Origin: Enterococcus sp. DIV1094
Lineage (GTDB): Bacteria; Bacillota; Bacilli; Lactobacillales; Enterococcaceae
DNA: 64,000 bases
Assembly: GCF_017316305.2 (NCBI RefSeq)
Contig: NZ_CP147250.1
Coordinates: 186,001 to 250,000, forward strand
Direction of reading: 5' to 3'
Below, piece after piece: positions 1 through 8,438 of this stretch (position 1 is the first letter of the stretch; each line of letters starts with the position of its first letter). A program made the translations under genes and the position numbers. Below the pieces are notes generated by a model, which worked only from the letters and a program-made list of their open reading frames with translations, was not told where the DNA came from and searched no databases.

Positions 1-170
1 CAATACAATTTTTCTTTATCACTAAAATAATGATAAAGGTTTGGTTGGGTAATTCCAGCATTTTTGGCAATCTCCCGTGTTGAAGTTCCTTGATAGCCTT
101 TTGACATAAATAAACGATTCGCTTCTTTTAAAATTTTCTCTTGTGTATCCTTATTGTATCGATGGACCAA
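1..170 (-). CDS. TetR-family regulator, N-terminal part (FhtR-like), cut by window edge
   Basis: Reading the minus strand from a TTG at 170 gives a helix-turn-helix N-terminus of the TetR type: a basic start, then TSTREIAKNAGITQ and NLYHYFSDKEKLY, the classic recognition-helix region. A GAGGG Shine-Dalgarno sequence lies just upstream and the gene starts 17 nt after the ABC ATPase stop, so it is the third gene of the operon. The ligand domain is outside the window. Given the HrtBA-like neighbours and the paired 14-bp palindromes at 1962-1996, it is probably a heme-responsive repressor of the FhtR type. The TetR family is clear; the heme role is inferred from context. Confidence 0.8.
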   Translation of the reverse strand, partial: MVHRYNKDTQEKILKEANRLFMSKGYQGTSTREIAKNAGITQPNLYHYFSDKEKLY

Positions 171-187
171 ATTTTACACCCTCTGAC

Positions 188-856
188 TTATTTTTTTTCT
201 TGAAAGACACCATCTTCTATCATAAATACTTTATCACATCTGTCAATAAGTCGGGTATCATGAGTAACCATAATGATTGCTTTATTTTTTTCCTTCGATT
301 CTTTCGCTAAGATCTCCACAACTTCTACTGCTTTTTCCGAATCTAAACTAGCCGTTGGTTCGTCCGCTAAAATGATGGAAGGATCATTATAAAGTGCTCG
401 GGCAATTGCAACTCTTTGTCGTTCGCCACCTGAAAGATCTTCTGGATATTTATTGAGTAGTTTATCGACACCAAGTTGTTCGAACAATTGCTTCGCTTCG
501 TCTTGTCGATTTTCGTGTTTGATTTTATCGACTAACATCAGTTGCTTCTTGACGGTCAAAAACGGGACCAGATTGGACGCTTGAAGAATAAAACCGATTT
601 CCTTGAAGCGTAATTTTACCCTTTTTTTCTCCGGTTGTTCACTGAAATCTTCTCCATTTATTTTCACGATTCCCTTATTGGGTGTCTGTAAACCTCCCGC
701 AATCGTCAAGAAGGTACTCTTTCCGGAACCAGATGGTCCAATGATCGCGACAAATTCTCCTTTATCGACACTCATATTTGTTTTTTTCAGCGCTTGGATG
801 GTTTGATCACCATCTTTAAAGCTTTTTTCAACGTCTATAAATTCAATTGCTTTCAT
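188..856 (-). CDS. hrtA: ABC transporter ATPase, HrtA-like (heme efflux)
   Basis: This 222-aa ATPase is of the MacB/LolD type. Walker A GPSGSGKS is near residues 40-47, the signature LSGGERQR near 141-148, and Walker B ILADEPTASLD near 160-170. It lies 15 nt downstream of an FtsX-type permease of about 356 aa and upstream of a TetR gene. The lengths (222 and 356 aa) match the HrtA/HrtB heme exporter of Gram-positive cocci, which removes toxic heme from the membrane. It should dimerise on the cytoplasmic face of the permease. The alternative is a generic antimicrobial-peptide MacB-like pump; the operators favour heme. Confidence 0.85.
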   Translation of the reverse strand: MKAIEFIDVEKSFKDGDQTIQALKKTNMSVDKGEFVAIIGPSGSGKSTFLTIAGGLQTPNKGIVKINGEDFSEQPEKKRVKLRFKEIGFILQASNLVPFLTVKKQLMLVDKIKHENRQDEAKQLFEQLGVDKLLNKYPEDLSGGERQRVAIARALYNDPSIILADEPTASLDSEKAVEVVEILAKESKEKNKAIIMVTHDTRLIDRCDKVFMIEDGVFQEKK

Positions 857-871
857 TTTCCATTCCCCTTT

Positions 872-1942
872 CTATCCGATTGCTTTTAATGGATCGATTT
901 TTACGATCGTTCTCACTGAGAAGAGTGCCCCTAAAATGGCGACGATCAACATCATCACACTAATGACACCGAAAAACAGCCAGTTACTTTGGAAAGGAAC
1001 GGCATCGGGTAAAACAAGCGAGGTAACGAACGTTCCAAGTAATCCAAGTGCCACACCGAAAAACGAAAGTAAGAATGTTTGTGCAACCACTGAACGGGCA
1101 ATAAATCCGCCTGTGACTCCTTGTGCTTTAAGTACACCGAAAATATTGATTTTTTGCATTGTCAAAACATAGATGAATATGCCGATCACGATTGCAGCAA
1201 TCACGATCAAAAAGCCGATCATGAAACCAAAAGTCAATACTTGCGCATTGTATCCTGGTAATTCATTGATAAATTTGGATATACTGATCTTTTCCAAATC
1301 ACTTGGCAAGTTTTCGACATCTCCTCGGACAACTACTGCATTGATACGTGCATTCTCAGTCGCATCTTCTTTTTCAAATCGAATCTCTTGATATGCATTG
1401 ATCGTTGTATAAACAACTGGCGAGACATTGAATTTTGCATTTTCAGTGAAACCAGTCAATTTGAACGTCTTATCGCTTCCTGATAATTTGATCGTATCAC
1501 CGATATCTAACCCATATTCTTCTTTTAAACTGATATCACCAACCGCTTCATCATTTGAATTGAACTCTTCTCCTTCCACGATATTGGGCATAATAAATTG
1601 ATTTTGATCGATCCCAAAAAAACTAACATTGACTTTATCTGCATCAGGACGATCTGGACTCGTTACTACGCCAGGTGTTTGAGCTAAATAAGCGACTTGA
1701 TCACCTTTCACTTCTTCTGCTGTCTTTTTCGTGATCATTGACATTCCTAAGTTTGTATTCGCATCCTTCGATAAGACAATAGTATCAGCTTCCCATTTAT
1801 CCACAGCAGTACGATTGTCTTGTGCTAAACCATAGGCTAATCCCGTCAAAAAAAAGACAAGATAAGCTATTAGAAACATCACACCTGTCACTAAGGCATA
1901 ACGTAATTTTGAATGAATAATTTCATTTAGTGCTAAAAACAT
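872..1942 (-). CDS. hrtB: FtsX-like ABC permease, HrtB-like (heme efflux)
   Basis: A 356-aa permease with one N-terminal membrane helix (about 15-37), a large extracellular domain (about 40-230) and three C-terminal helices (about 235-350) ending VRTIVKIDPLKAIG, the usual FtsX/MacB tail. This single-permease layout is that of HrtB. It is the first gene of the operon, with an AGGAGG site before the ATG at 1942 and paired palindromes 20-54 nt upstream. With HrtA it is expected to extract heme from the membrane and expel it. Family membership is clear; the substrate is inferred from size, operon and operator. Confidence 0.85.
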   Translation of the reverse strand: MFLALNEIIHSKLRYALVTGVMFLIAYLVFFLTGLAYGLAQDNRTAVDKWEADTIVLSKDANTNLGMSMITKKTAEEVKGDQVAYLAQTPGVVTSPDRPDADKVNVSFFGIDQNQFIMPNIVEGEEFNSNDEAVGDISLKEEYGLDIGDTIKLSGSDKTFKLTGFTENAKFNVSPVVYTTINAYQEIRFEKEDATENARINAVVVRGDVENLPSDLEKISISKFINELPGYNAQVLTFGFMIGFLIVIAAIVIGIFIYVLTMQKINIFGVLKAQGVTGGFIARSVVAQTFLLSFFGVALGLLGTFVTSLVLPDAVPFQSNWLFFGVISVMMLIVAILGALFSVRTIVKIDPLKAIG

Positions 1943-1961
1943 AAAAATACCTCCTAAAAAT

Positions 1962-1996
1962 TTATCAAGCGATAAACATATCTTATCACTTGATAA
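1962..1996 (-). promoter_or_regulatory. Paired 14-bp palindromic operators (FhtR/TetR type)
   Basis: Two near-palindromes, TTATCAAGCGATAA (1962-1975) and TTATCACTTGATAA (1983-1996), sit side by side 21 bp apart immediately upstream of the permease. Two such TTATCA..GATAA sites are what I recall for FhtR upstream of hrtBA in E. faecalis. They would place the operon under its own TetR regulator. Confidence 0.7.
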
Positions 1997-2080
1997 ATTT
2001 TAAGAGGAGTAATCTGCTCAAAAAAAATATTATCGTTCGTTTGGCTCTACAAAATAAAAATCTATGTGTTTTTTTTACAA

Positions 2081-2932
2081 TTAGAAGCCAGCTTCTTTTA
2101 ATTTCGGCAATAGATAGTTCTTCGCCTCTAAAATTTGCTGTTCATAATCGTGATCCGCACCGCTCCACATTTCGATCAGGAAAGTTCCCTCGTAGTTCAA
2201 GCGTTTCAACGTTTGAAGCACACCAGTAAAATCAACACAGCCTTGCCCGAAAACTACTTCTCGAAACTTTCCTTGACTATTAGTAGTTACTGGTTGCGTA
2301 TCTTTTAAATGGATCGAAGTGATATACTCGATTCCTTGTTCAAGTTCAACAGAAACATCATTTTCAGGCCATGCAGATAAATTGCCTAAATCAGGATATA
2401 CTTGTAAATAAGGGGATGGGATTTGTTTTTTTAAGTACATAAATTTACGTATCGAATTCATGAATGGGTCGTCCATGATCTCGACGGACAAAATGATCCC
2501 ATACTGTGCTGCCTCTTTGATACTAGCACGCATCCCTCTAATAAAAGACTCCCTTGTTTCGATTGATTTTTCCTCATAGTAAACATCGTATCCGGCTACT
2601 TGTATGATCCTGATACCTAACCGATACGCAAGTTTTATCGCTTTTTTCATCATGGCCAATGCTTGTGCTTGTTTGTCTCTATCCGCTGAACCAAAAGGAA
2701 AACGCCGGTGGCCACTCAAACAAAGGGAGTGGATAGAGATACCCGAAGCGTCGATCGCTTGTTTTAAACGAGTGATTTGTTCATCCGACCAATCTAAACG
2801 TGCCAATCGTTCATCGCTCTCATCGATTGACATTTCCAGAAAATCAAACCCTAAGTTTTTGACTGCATCTAGCCGCTCTTGCCATGTCCAGTTACTAGGC
2901 AACGCCTTTTCGTATATCCCGATCCTCACCAT
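2081..2932 (-). CDS. ulaE: L-ribulose-5-phosphate 3-epimerase (UlaE/L-xylulose-5-P 3-epimerase)
   Basis: A 283-aa xylose-isomerase-like TIM-barrel protein (AP endonuclease 2 fold). It converts L-xylulose 5-phosphate to L-ribulose 5-phosphate, the step after UlaD in anaerobic ascorbate breakdown. Recognisable stretches are IGIYEKALP at the N-terminus, CLSGHRRFPFGS near residue 70 and YPDLGNLSAW near 185. I chose the ATG at 2932, one base after the ulaD stop (TGAGATG), because the longer reading frame runs back into ulaD. It is the last gene of the ula operon. No 4-epimerase (ulaF) follows, so the final conversion to D-xylulose 5-phosphate must be encoded elsewhere. Confidence 0.9.
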   Translation of the reverse strand: MVRIGIYEKALPSNWTWQERLDAVKNLGFDFLEMSIDESDERLARLDWSDEQITRLKQAIDASGISIHSLCLSGHRRFPFGSADRDKQAQALAMMKKAIKLAYRLGIRIIQVAGYDVYYEEKSIETRESFIRGMRASIKEAAQYGIILSVEIMDDPFMNSIRKFMYLKKQIPSPYLQVYPDLGNLSAWPENDVSVELEQGIEYITSIHLKDTQPVTTNSQGKFREVVFGQGCVDFTGVLQTLKRLNYEGTFLIEMWSGADHDYEQQILEAKNYLLPKLKEAGF

Positions 2933-2933
2933 C

Positions 2934-3575
2934 TCATTCTCCCCATAAACGTTTGATTTCTTCTTGGAATGCCTGAGCTTGATTAACAGGATCTGCACTT
3001 GCCGTCAATCCCCTACCCACAATAAAGTGAAAGATCGGCATCCCTTGGAACAACGCTAAAGTGGAAATCGAAAGCCCTCCAGTCACAGACACGTCAAAGC
3101 CTAAATCGATCAATTGTTGAACTAGCTTTAAATCTTTTTCTCCCCAAACTTCCCCCGCTAACAAAGCATCTCGACTTTGATGATAGACTACTTGAGAAAT
3201 CCCAATCTCTCGCCATTGTCTGGCTTGCTCTAGCGTCCACTCCCCGTATAATTCAACTTGAAGTTCTTTGACTTTCTTTTGCGCAGCTCGCATGGTGGGC
3301 AATGAGGCACAACAGATCACTGTCATGAAATCAGCTCCAGCTTTTGCTACATTCTCAGCTACCGTTTCTCCAGCATCGGCACATTTCGTATCTGCAACGA
3401 TTGTTTTTTCTGGAAACATCTCTCTGATACATTCGATCGGCTTCTTGCCTTCTTGAAGACAAAGGATCGTCCCTACTTCGATCACATCAACGATTTCTCC
3501 GATCCTTTTGACATCAGCTAAAGCAGAGGCTAATTTGTTATGATCTAAAGCGATTTGTAATTTTGGTCGTTTCAT
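2934..3575 (-). CDS. ulaD: 3-keto-L-gulonate-6-phosphate decarboxylase
   Basis: A 213-aa protein of the orotidine-5'-phosphate decarboxylase suprafamily. It decarboxylates 3-keto-L-gulonate 6-phosphate to L-xylulose 5-phosphate. The barrel-strand motifs are present: LQIALDHNKL at the start, VADTKCADAGE near residue 60 (catalytic Asp-Lys-Asp region), and the phosphate-binding SVTGGLS and IVGRGLT near the end. The length is normal for UlaD/KGPDC (about 215 aa). It abuts ulaB on one side and leaves one base before ulaE on the other, so the three genes are tightly co-translated. Confidence 0.92.
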   Translation of the reverse strand: MKRPKLQIALDHNKLASALADVKRIGEIVDVIEVGTILCLQEGKKPIECIREMFPEKTIVADTKCADAGETVAENVAKAGADFMTVICCASLPTMRAAQKKVKELQVELYGEWTLEQARQWREIGISQVVYHQSRDALLAGEVWGEKDLKLVQQLIDLGFDVSVTGGLSISTLALFQGMPIFHFIVGRGLTASADPVNQAQAFQEEIKRLWGE

Positions 3576-3887
3576 TTATTTCTCCTTTGATTGCCATTCA
3601 TTGTATAATTCTGTTTCCTTGAATTTCTCGCAGATTTCCGTCGGTGACATGACATTTTTGATCCCAACAACTGTCACGCCTCGCTCGATTGCTTGTATAA
3701 ACATCGGCATAAAATTAAGTGGTGTAAATACGACATCATACTGACTCGCAGAGCTTTTCCCTTCAGAAATCGGACAATGATGAATTTTGGTAATTGTAAT
3801 ATTTAGTTCTCTCATTGCTTTTTCTACACTACGCATCATCATTAAACTTGTACCCGAGCCATTTGCACATGAAACTAAAATTCTCAA
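3576..3887 (-). CDS. ulaB: PTS ascorbate-specific EIIB component
   Basis: A 103-aa phosphocarrier. The N-terminus MRILVSCANGSGTS carries the phosphorylated cysteine (Cys7) in the loop typical of SgaB/UlaB enzymes. It passes phosphate from EIIA to ascorbate during import through UlaA. It starts 16 nt after the ulaA stop and its end abuts ulaD. Length and active-site context match the family. Confidence 0.92.
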   Translation of the reverse strand: MRILVSCANGSGTSLMMMRSVEKAMRELNITITKIHHCPISEGKSSASQYDVVFTPLNFMPMFIQAIERGVTVVGIKNVMSPTEICEKFKETELYNEWQSKEK

Positions 3888-3902
3888 TCAAATCTCCTCC
3901 AA

Positions 3903-5378
3903 TCAATTGTTTTCTCCAAAATTCTCTTTATATTTTTGATAATCCTCGACGATCAGAAAATACCCTTTTGGATTTTTTCGATATTGCAGTTGAGGAATAA
4001 GCAACAGACCAATAACGACTAGCACGACTCCTGCATACCCTAAAAATTTCATCAATACAGTAAATGCTGGCCAAGCACTCGCCCAGTCAAACATCCCAAT
4101 ATAGCCACCATAGCGAGATAACCCGATCCATGTTGCAAACAGAGCAGAACCACCGACTTGGATCAGTCCTGATAAGAATGGGAACAAGCATGCCGCTTTA
4201 AAGCCCCCACGATTGTTAGAAAAAACAGCTATTACCGCATTGTCAAAAAATAGTGGAATGAACCCAGCGATCACGATCGTTGGTGATCGGAATAAGATCA
4301 ATAAAATGATCATTAAGAATTGACCTAATGCCCCAAATAAAAATCCTATCGTTACAGCATTTGGTGAACCGAATCCAAAGGTCGCAGCCACATCGATCCC
4401 TGGCACAGCACCTGGTAAAATAGTATTCGAAATCCCTTGGAAAGATTGTGTCAATTCATCCACGAAAGTCCGTACCCCAAGTTGTAAAATCGCTAAATAC
4501 ACAGCAAAATTCAAAGAAGTTGTCAGGATATAGAAAAGAAAACTTTGTCCTTGCACCATAAACTCTGATTCGATCAGATACTCTTGTCCTAGTACCAACA
4601 ATATGATGCCAAAGAAAAACAACATCAATAAAGAAGTCGCTACCATATTCTCATTGAAGATCGATAAGAAACCAGGAAGTTCCATATCTTCCAGTTTTTT
4701 ATCGGCTTTTCTATTCCCTGCTTTTTTACGACTATTTTTTTGCCACCATTTTGCTAGTGTAGAAAAGATATACACCCCAAACATCTGTTGATGCGCAATT
4801 GCAAAACCAGCCCCATCGGTTAGTTCTTGCGTCACACCAACAGTCAAATTAGAAGCAACTGCCCAGTAACAACCTAAAATAATGCCCATAAATACTAATA
4901 CTTCTACTCTCCCTAACTCAGGAAAACAGAAAAGTAAAATCCAAAACGCTGTCGCTGCTTGCTGGATTTGGACATTACCGGTCGTAAATACAGCTCGAAG
5001 TTTTGTATATTTTTGGAAACGAACTAGCAGGATATTCAAAATAAATGCAATCAATAATAAAATCATTACATCACTGAATGTTCGCCCGAACGTTTCCATC
5101 AATCCCGCATCTACAGCATTTTGACCAAAGTATGGATCGGTCACCATCGCTTCAAGGTTGAATCGATCCTTTAATCCAACCAAGATCGGGCGAAAATTAT
5201 TCACTAAACCTCCTGATCCAACAGCTAAGATCAGATAACCTACAGTAGCTTTCAAAAAACCAGCTAAACATTCATATATTGGTCGACCAAGGAGTATATA
5301 CCCTAATAAAACGATCGAACCGATCAAGTAAGCTGGCTGCGTCAATATGTTTGTCGCAAAATACGTCCATATCTCCAT
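3903..5378 (-). CDS. ulaA: PTS ascorbate-specific EIIC permease
   Basis: A 491-aa polytopic membrane protein of the SgaT/UlaA family, which moves L-ascorbate across the membrane as it is phosphorylated. Family hallmarks are GYILLGRP near the N-terminus, TGNVQIQQAA, TQELTDGAGFAIAHQQMFGVYI, GVRTFVDELTQSFQGIS and GFIPLFFDNAVIAVF. An upstream in-frame ATG at 5393 exists. The ATG at 5378 has a GGGAG at good spacing and gives an N-terminus MEIWTYF that lines up with E. coli UlaA (MEILYNIF), so I prefer it. The 178-nt spacer upstream separates it from the EIIA gene. Confidence 0.92.
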   Translation of the reverse strand: MEIWTYFATNILTQPAYLIGSIVLLGYILLGRPIYECLAGFLKATVGYLILAVGSGGLVNNFRPILVGLKDRFNLEAMVTDPYFGQNAVDAGLMETFGRTFSDVMILLLIAFILNILLVRFQKYTKLRAVFTTGNVQIQQAATAFWILLFCFPELGRVEVLVFMGIILGCYWAVASNLTVGVTQELTDGAGFAIAHQQMFGVYIFSTLAKWWQKNSRKKAGNRKADKKLEDMELPGFLSIFNENMVATSLLMLFFFGIILLVLGQEYLIESEFMVQGQSFLFYILTTSLNFAVYLAILQLGVRTFVDELTQSFQGISNTILPGAVPGIDVAATFGFGSPNAVTIGFLFGALGQFLMIILLILFRSPTIVIAGFIPLFFDNAVIAVFSNNRGGFKAACLFPFLSGLIQVGGSALFATWIGLSRYGGYIGMFDWASAWPAFTVLMKFLGYAGVVLVVIGLLLIPQLQYRKNPKGYFLIVEDYQKYKENFGENN

Positions 5379-5571
5379 AAAGATATCTCCCATATTTTCC
5401 CGTTACCGAAAACCCTCCTAAATCCTCCAAAAACGTTGACTTATTTTTTTAGCGAGTAGGTTTTCAGTTGGACGGACTCCCTCCCTTACATCCTATTTTA
5501 GTTTATAAATTTTTATGTTAGACTAAAGCTTTCCCATCAGTCATATGCAACAAGCAATGGGCTACTTCTAC

Positions 5572-6045
5572 CTATGCTTGGTCATATTCTTCCATGACTA
5601 CTTGGTAATCTTCCAGCGACTCCGTTGCAAGTAGTGCTTGAATCAATCCTTCTTGCATCAGCAATTCCGATAATGATTGGATGTTACTCAGATGCTGCTC
5701 TGGTTCTTTTGCTGCTAAAGTGAAAAATAGACTGGCAGACTTTGAGTCATCTTCAAAAGAAACTGGCACTTTCATTTTGGTAAATGCAATCGCTGTATCG
5801 AATACATTCGAGTTCCCTTGCATGGCATGAGGCATCGCTACATGAGGAGCAATCAGGATATATGTACCATATTCTTCGACACAACGAATCATTTTTTCAA
5901 TATAGGTAGGAGCAACGATGCCTTTTTCTAATAAGAGACGACCACTCTCCTCAATTGCTACTCGCCAATCATCGATCTCCGTTTCTACATAATTGACTAA
6001 TCCATTTTCATAGAAATATCTCAACATCTCCACAAACTGTATCAA
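5572..6045 (-). CDS. ulaC: PTS ascorbate-type EIIA component
   Basis: About 150 aa of the mannitol/fructose EIIA fold, most like UlaC/SgaA. The phospho-histidine lies in IAPHVAMPHAM, and ETEIDDWRVAIEESG matches the family's N-terminal helix. The start is uncertain: the longest frame begins at a TTG (6045) with no Shine-Dalgarno sequence, and an ATG at 6027 directly abuts a GGAG. Homology supports a start within this stretch. The 154-nt spacer to ulaG contains an unused strong ribosome-binding sequence (6128-6133), which hints at sequence change at the 5' end. It should phosphorylate UlaB. Confidence 0.85.
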   Translation of the reverse strand: MIQFVEMLRYFYENGLVNYVETEIDDWRVAIEESGRLLLEKGIVAPTYIEKMIRCVEEYGTYILIAPHVAMPHAMQGNSNVFDTAIAFTKMKVPVSFEDDSKSASLFFTLAAKEPEQHLSNIQSLSELLMQEGLIQALLATESLEDYQVVMEEYDQA

Positions 6046-6199
6046 GCAGTTTTTAAACTATGCGACAATAATGTGTTCACATTACGTGAAGCCTTTGTCT
6101 TGCAATCACTGACTTTGATACGTTCTTCCTCCTCTCACTTTTTTTCATCGATAAAAAATCTCGATTTTGCTGATTTTAAAAAATATAGTGCTCGATTTA

Positions 6200-7261
6200 C
6201 TATAAAAATGATGGAAATGGCGTATCATTTTCTTGGGTGAAGACATCATGGAAACCACGATCAAAGTTGAATGCTAGATCTTGTTTATTATCTGGATACG
6301 TATACTTCCCCCCCACTTGCCAAATATAAGGAGAAAACTGATAAGCTAATCGATCTTTTTTCATTCGCCATAATTGAGTGATCTCGCTAGGATCAGCCAT
6401 AAAATTTGACCAAATATCATAATGGACTGGGATCACTACTTGAGCTCTTAGCGATTCTGCCATCCTCAATAAATCACTGGCAGTCATCTTATCTGTGATA
6501 CCTCGCGGATTTTCTCCATATGCACCTAAACAAACATCGATTTGATGCTCATTGCCATGTTTTGCAAAGAGATTGGAATAATGAGAGTCTCCGGCATGGT
6601 AGATTGAACCGCCAGAAGTTTTGAACAGATAATTGACAGCGATCGTATCCATATCTTGAGGGAACTGCTCTTTTAGTCGGACATCAGGATCATCATGTGT
6701 GATCAAAGCTGTCCGATCAAACGCTTCTAGCGCAACGATCTCTACTTCATTGACCCTGACTACATCACCAGGTTTGACTACATCCGTCTTTTCTTTCGGT
6801 ATCCCCCAAGAAAGCCATGTTTCTACCACTGCTTTGGGTCCGATAAATTTTGCTTTTGGGCAATTTTGATGAACAGCTGCGGCAGTGTGGATATCTAAAT
6901 GATCAGAATGGATATGCGTCACGACTAAAGCATCCACGTCTTTGATTTTAAAAGGATCGATCACGAAAGGTTGCGTACGTAAATTCGGTTGCATCTTTTC
7001 CGTGCCGCTCATCCGCATCATCTGGTGCCCTTTTTTCATTTGTCCATTCCCATGTGTTCGTTTTCCTGTCCCACACCATAAGTCACAAAGGATATTCGTG
7101 CCTTCATGTGTCTTCAACCAAATACCTGTACACCCTAACCACCATATAGATACGCTTTTTTCTTTTACTTGTTCCATTTCGATTTCTTCGTTCAGGTAAG
7201 TTCCCCATTCTGGGAAAGTCGACAGTAGCCAACTTTCTTTTGTTACTTCTGTCACATCCAT
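6200..7261 (-). CDS. ulaG: L-ascorbate-6-phosphate lactonase
   Basis: A 353-aa metallo-beta-lactamase-fold hydrolase that opens the lactone of L-ascorbate 6-phosphate to 3-keto-L-gulonate 6-phosphate. Near-invariant UlaG stretches are visible: [40 protein letters not shown], the metal site THIHSDHLD near residue 115, [10 protein letters not shown], and the C-terminal PFPSFL. I start at the ATG at 7261, preceded by GGGGG at 9 nt; the upstream in-frame ATG lacks a site. It is the first gene of the ula operon, divergent from the DeoR regulator. Confidence 0.93.
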   Translation of the reverse strand: MDVTEVTKESWLLSTFPEWGTYLNEEIEMEQVKEKSVSIWWLGCTGIWLKTHEGTNILCDLWCGTGKRTHGNGQMKKGHQMMRMSGTEKMQPNLRTQPFVIDPFKIKDVDALVVTHIHSDHLDIHTAAAVHQNCPKAKFIGPKAVVETWLSWGIPKEKTDVVKPGDVVRVNEVEIVALEAFDRTALITHDDPDVRLKEQFPQDMDTIAVNYLFKTSGGSIYHAGDSHYSNLFAKHGNEHQIDVCLGAYGENPRGITDKMTASDLLRMAESLRAQVVIPVHYDIWSNFMADPSEITQLWRMKKDRLAYQFSPYIWQVGGKYTYPDNKQDLAFNFDRGFHDVFTQENDTPFPSFL

Positions 7262-7296
7262 GCGCCATTTCCCCCTTTTATGTTCGGTATACATAA

Positions 7297-7403
7297 ATAA
7301 TAGAGCGCTATCATAACGATTGGAATAGCTTTATATGACTGTTATTACTTTATGTGATTGTTTCAAATTTTTTTATGCTCGTTTAGCTATAATCAGTCAT
7401 ATA
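7297..7403. promoter_or_regulatory. Divergent ula/regulator promoter region with DeoR-type repeats
   Basis: On the minus strand a -35 TTCCAA (7320-7325) and -10 TATTAT (7297-7302) spaced 17 bp could drive ulaG. Just upstream are direct repeats TTTATATGACTGTT (7330-7343) and TTTATGTGATTGTT (7349-7362), 19 bp apart. TATATGACTG (7332-7341) recurs inverted at 7394-7403. A TATAAT at 7387-7392 may serve the plus-strand regulator. DeoR-family regulators often use such spaced repeats. The operator role is inferred. Confidence 0.55.
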
Positions 7404-7435
7404 GAAAAAAACACAATAGAAAAGGAAGGAATGCT

Positions 7436-8206
7436 ATGAAAAATTCTCGGTTGATGATTGAAAAAAGACGGAATGAAATTCTTGATCTACTACAAGGACG
7501 TGAACAGATGACGACGATTGAACTAGCTGAAAAACTCCAGGTATCACTGAGCACGATCCGTCGTGATCTAACATTATTAGAAGAGAAAAATGAAATCATA
7601 CGTGAACACGGTCACTGTCTTTTCAACTATGACAATCAAATGAATTTTGATCTTTCAGGCCCAACAAGGATCAAACATCAGATTGCTCGTTATGCCAGTC
7701 AGTATATTGGGGATTATGCCACCGTCTTTATCAACTCAAGCTCCACTGCCTTAGCTACCTTGGATTATCTGGAATCAAACCACGTCACGATTGTTACGAA
7801 TAATTTGAAAGTTGTTTCCTCTGTTAGACCAGGCAATTATAGTTATATCCTCACTGGTGGTGAACTGCGCGTACCTAAAGAAGTGTTGGTGGGTGATATT
7901 GCCGCTCGGACATTAGCCGATATGAATGCCGATGCCTGTATCATCGGTTGTAGTGGAATAGACTTGAATAATGGGGTTACAACAAAAATATTGAATGAAT
8001 CTAAAATCAACGAATGGATGATCAAAAAAAGTATCAAGTGCCGCATCCTCGTTGCAGACCATCGCAAGATTGGACAGACTGCGCAATTTAAGATTGCTGA
8101 TATCTCAGCATTTGATTATTTGATCACTGATCAATATTGTTCGCCTAAACTTGCAAAAAAAATCGAACAATTAGGTGTCTCAGTTATTCGAGTCAGTTTG
8201 TCATAA
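7436..8206 (+). CDS. ulaR: DeoR-family transcriptional regulator of the ula operon (UlaR-like)
   Basis: A 256-aa regulator with an N-terminal DeoR helix-turn-helix (IEKRRNEILDLLQ, VSLSTIRRDLTLLEEK, about residues 8-60) and a C-terminal sugar-phosphate-sensing DeoRC domain ending in the family pattern LVADHRKIG. The ATG at 7436 has an AAGGAAGG site. A longer frame from 7358 would run through the promoter region, so I rejected that start. It is transcribed divergently from ulaG, which strongly suggests local control; in E. coli the UlaR ligand is L-ascorbate 6-phosphate. Regulation of this operon is inferred from position. Confidence 0.85.
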   Translation: MKNSRLMIEKRRNEILDLLQGREQMTTIELAEKLQVSLSTIRRDLTLLEEKNEIIREHGHCLFNYDNQMNFDLSGPTRIKHQIARYASQYIGDYATVFINSSSTALATLDYLESNHVTIVTNNLKVVSSVRPGNYSYILTGGELRVPKEVLVGDIAARTLADMNADACIIGCSGIDLNNGVTTKILNESKINEWMIKKSIKCRILVADHRKIGQTAQFKIADISAFDYLITDQYCSPKLAKKIEQLGVSVIRVSLS

Positions 8207-8380
8207 AAGAAAAATTTCACAAAATAGTTAACAGATAAAAAACAGAATCCATTTAAATCAATTTTTTATTTTAAGTATTTTAAACGCCCATAGACTCATC
8301 TAAAGCAATAGTTATTCAATAAATAAGAATAAAATAAAACAGATTATTTGCCTGTTTTAAAAACAAGGTGTAGCATAAAA

Positions 8381-8419
8381 ATGTAAACGCTGACAAAACA
8401 TTTTTAATTGATCGATATT
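8381..8419 (+). promoter_or_regulatory. cre site overlapping the lactate oxidase promoter
   Basis: ATGTAAACGCTGACAA (8381-8396) fits the catabolite-responsive element consensus WTGNAANCGNWNNCAW at every position. A -35 CTGACA (8390-8395) and -10 GATATT (8414-8419) spaced 18 bp overlap it. CcpA-P-Ser-HPr binding here would block the promoter, predicting glucose repression of lactate oxidase. Confidence 0.7.
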
Positions 8420-8438
8420 CGGAAAGAAGGATTGTTTT

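Noticed and set aside
7297..7319. Possible cre site in the ulaG promoter (ATAGCGCTC)
   Set aside because: Too many mismatches to the consensus at the AA and terminal CA positions.
7358..7435. N-terminal extension of the DeoR regulator
   Set aside because: It runs through the -10 and repeat region; the ATG at 7436 has a clear ribosome-binding site and matches DeoR family starts.
8207..8438. Possible Rex half site (TTTCACAA) upstream of lactate oxidase
   Set aside because: Only half of the TTGTGA-n6-TCACAA palindrome is present, so I do not claim a Rex operator.
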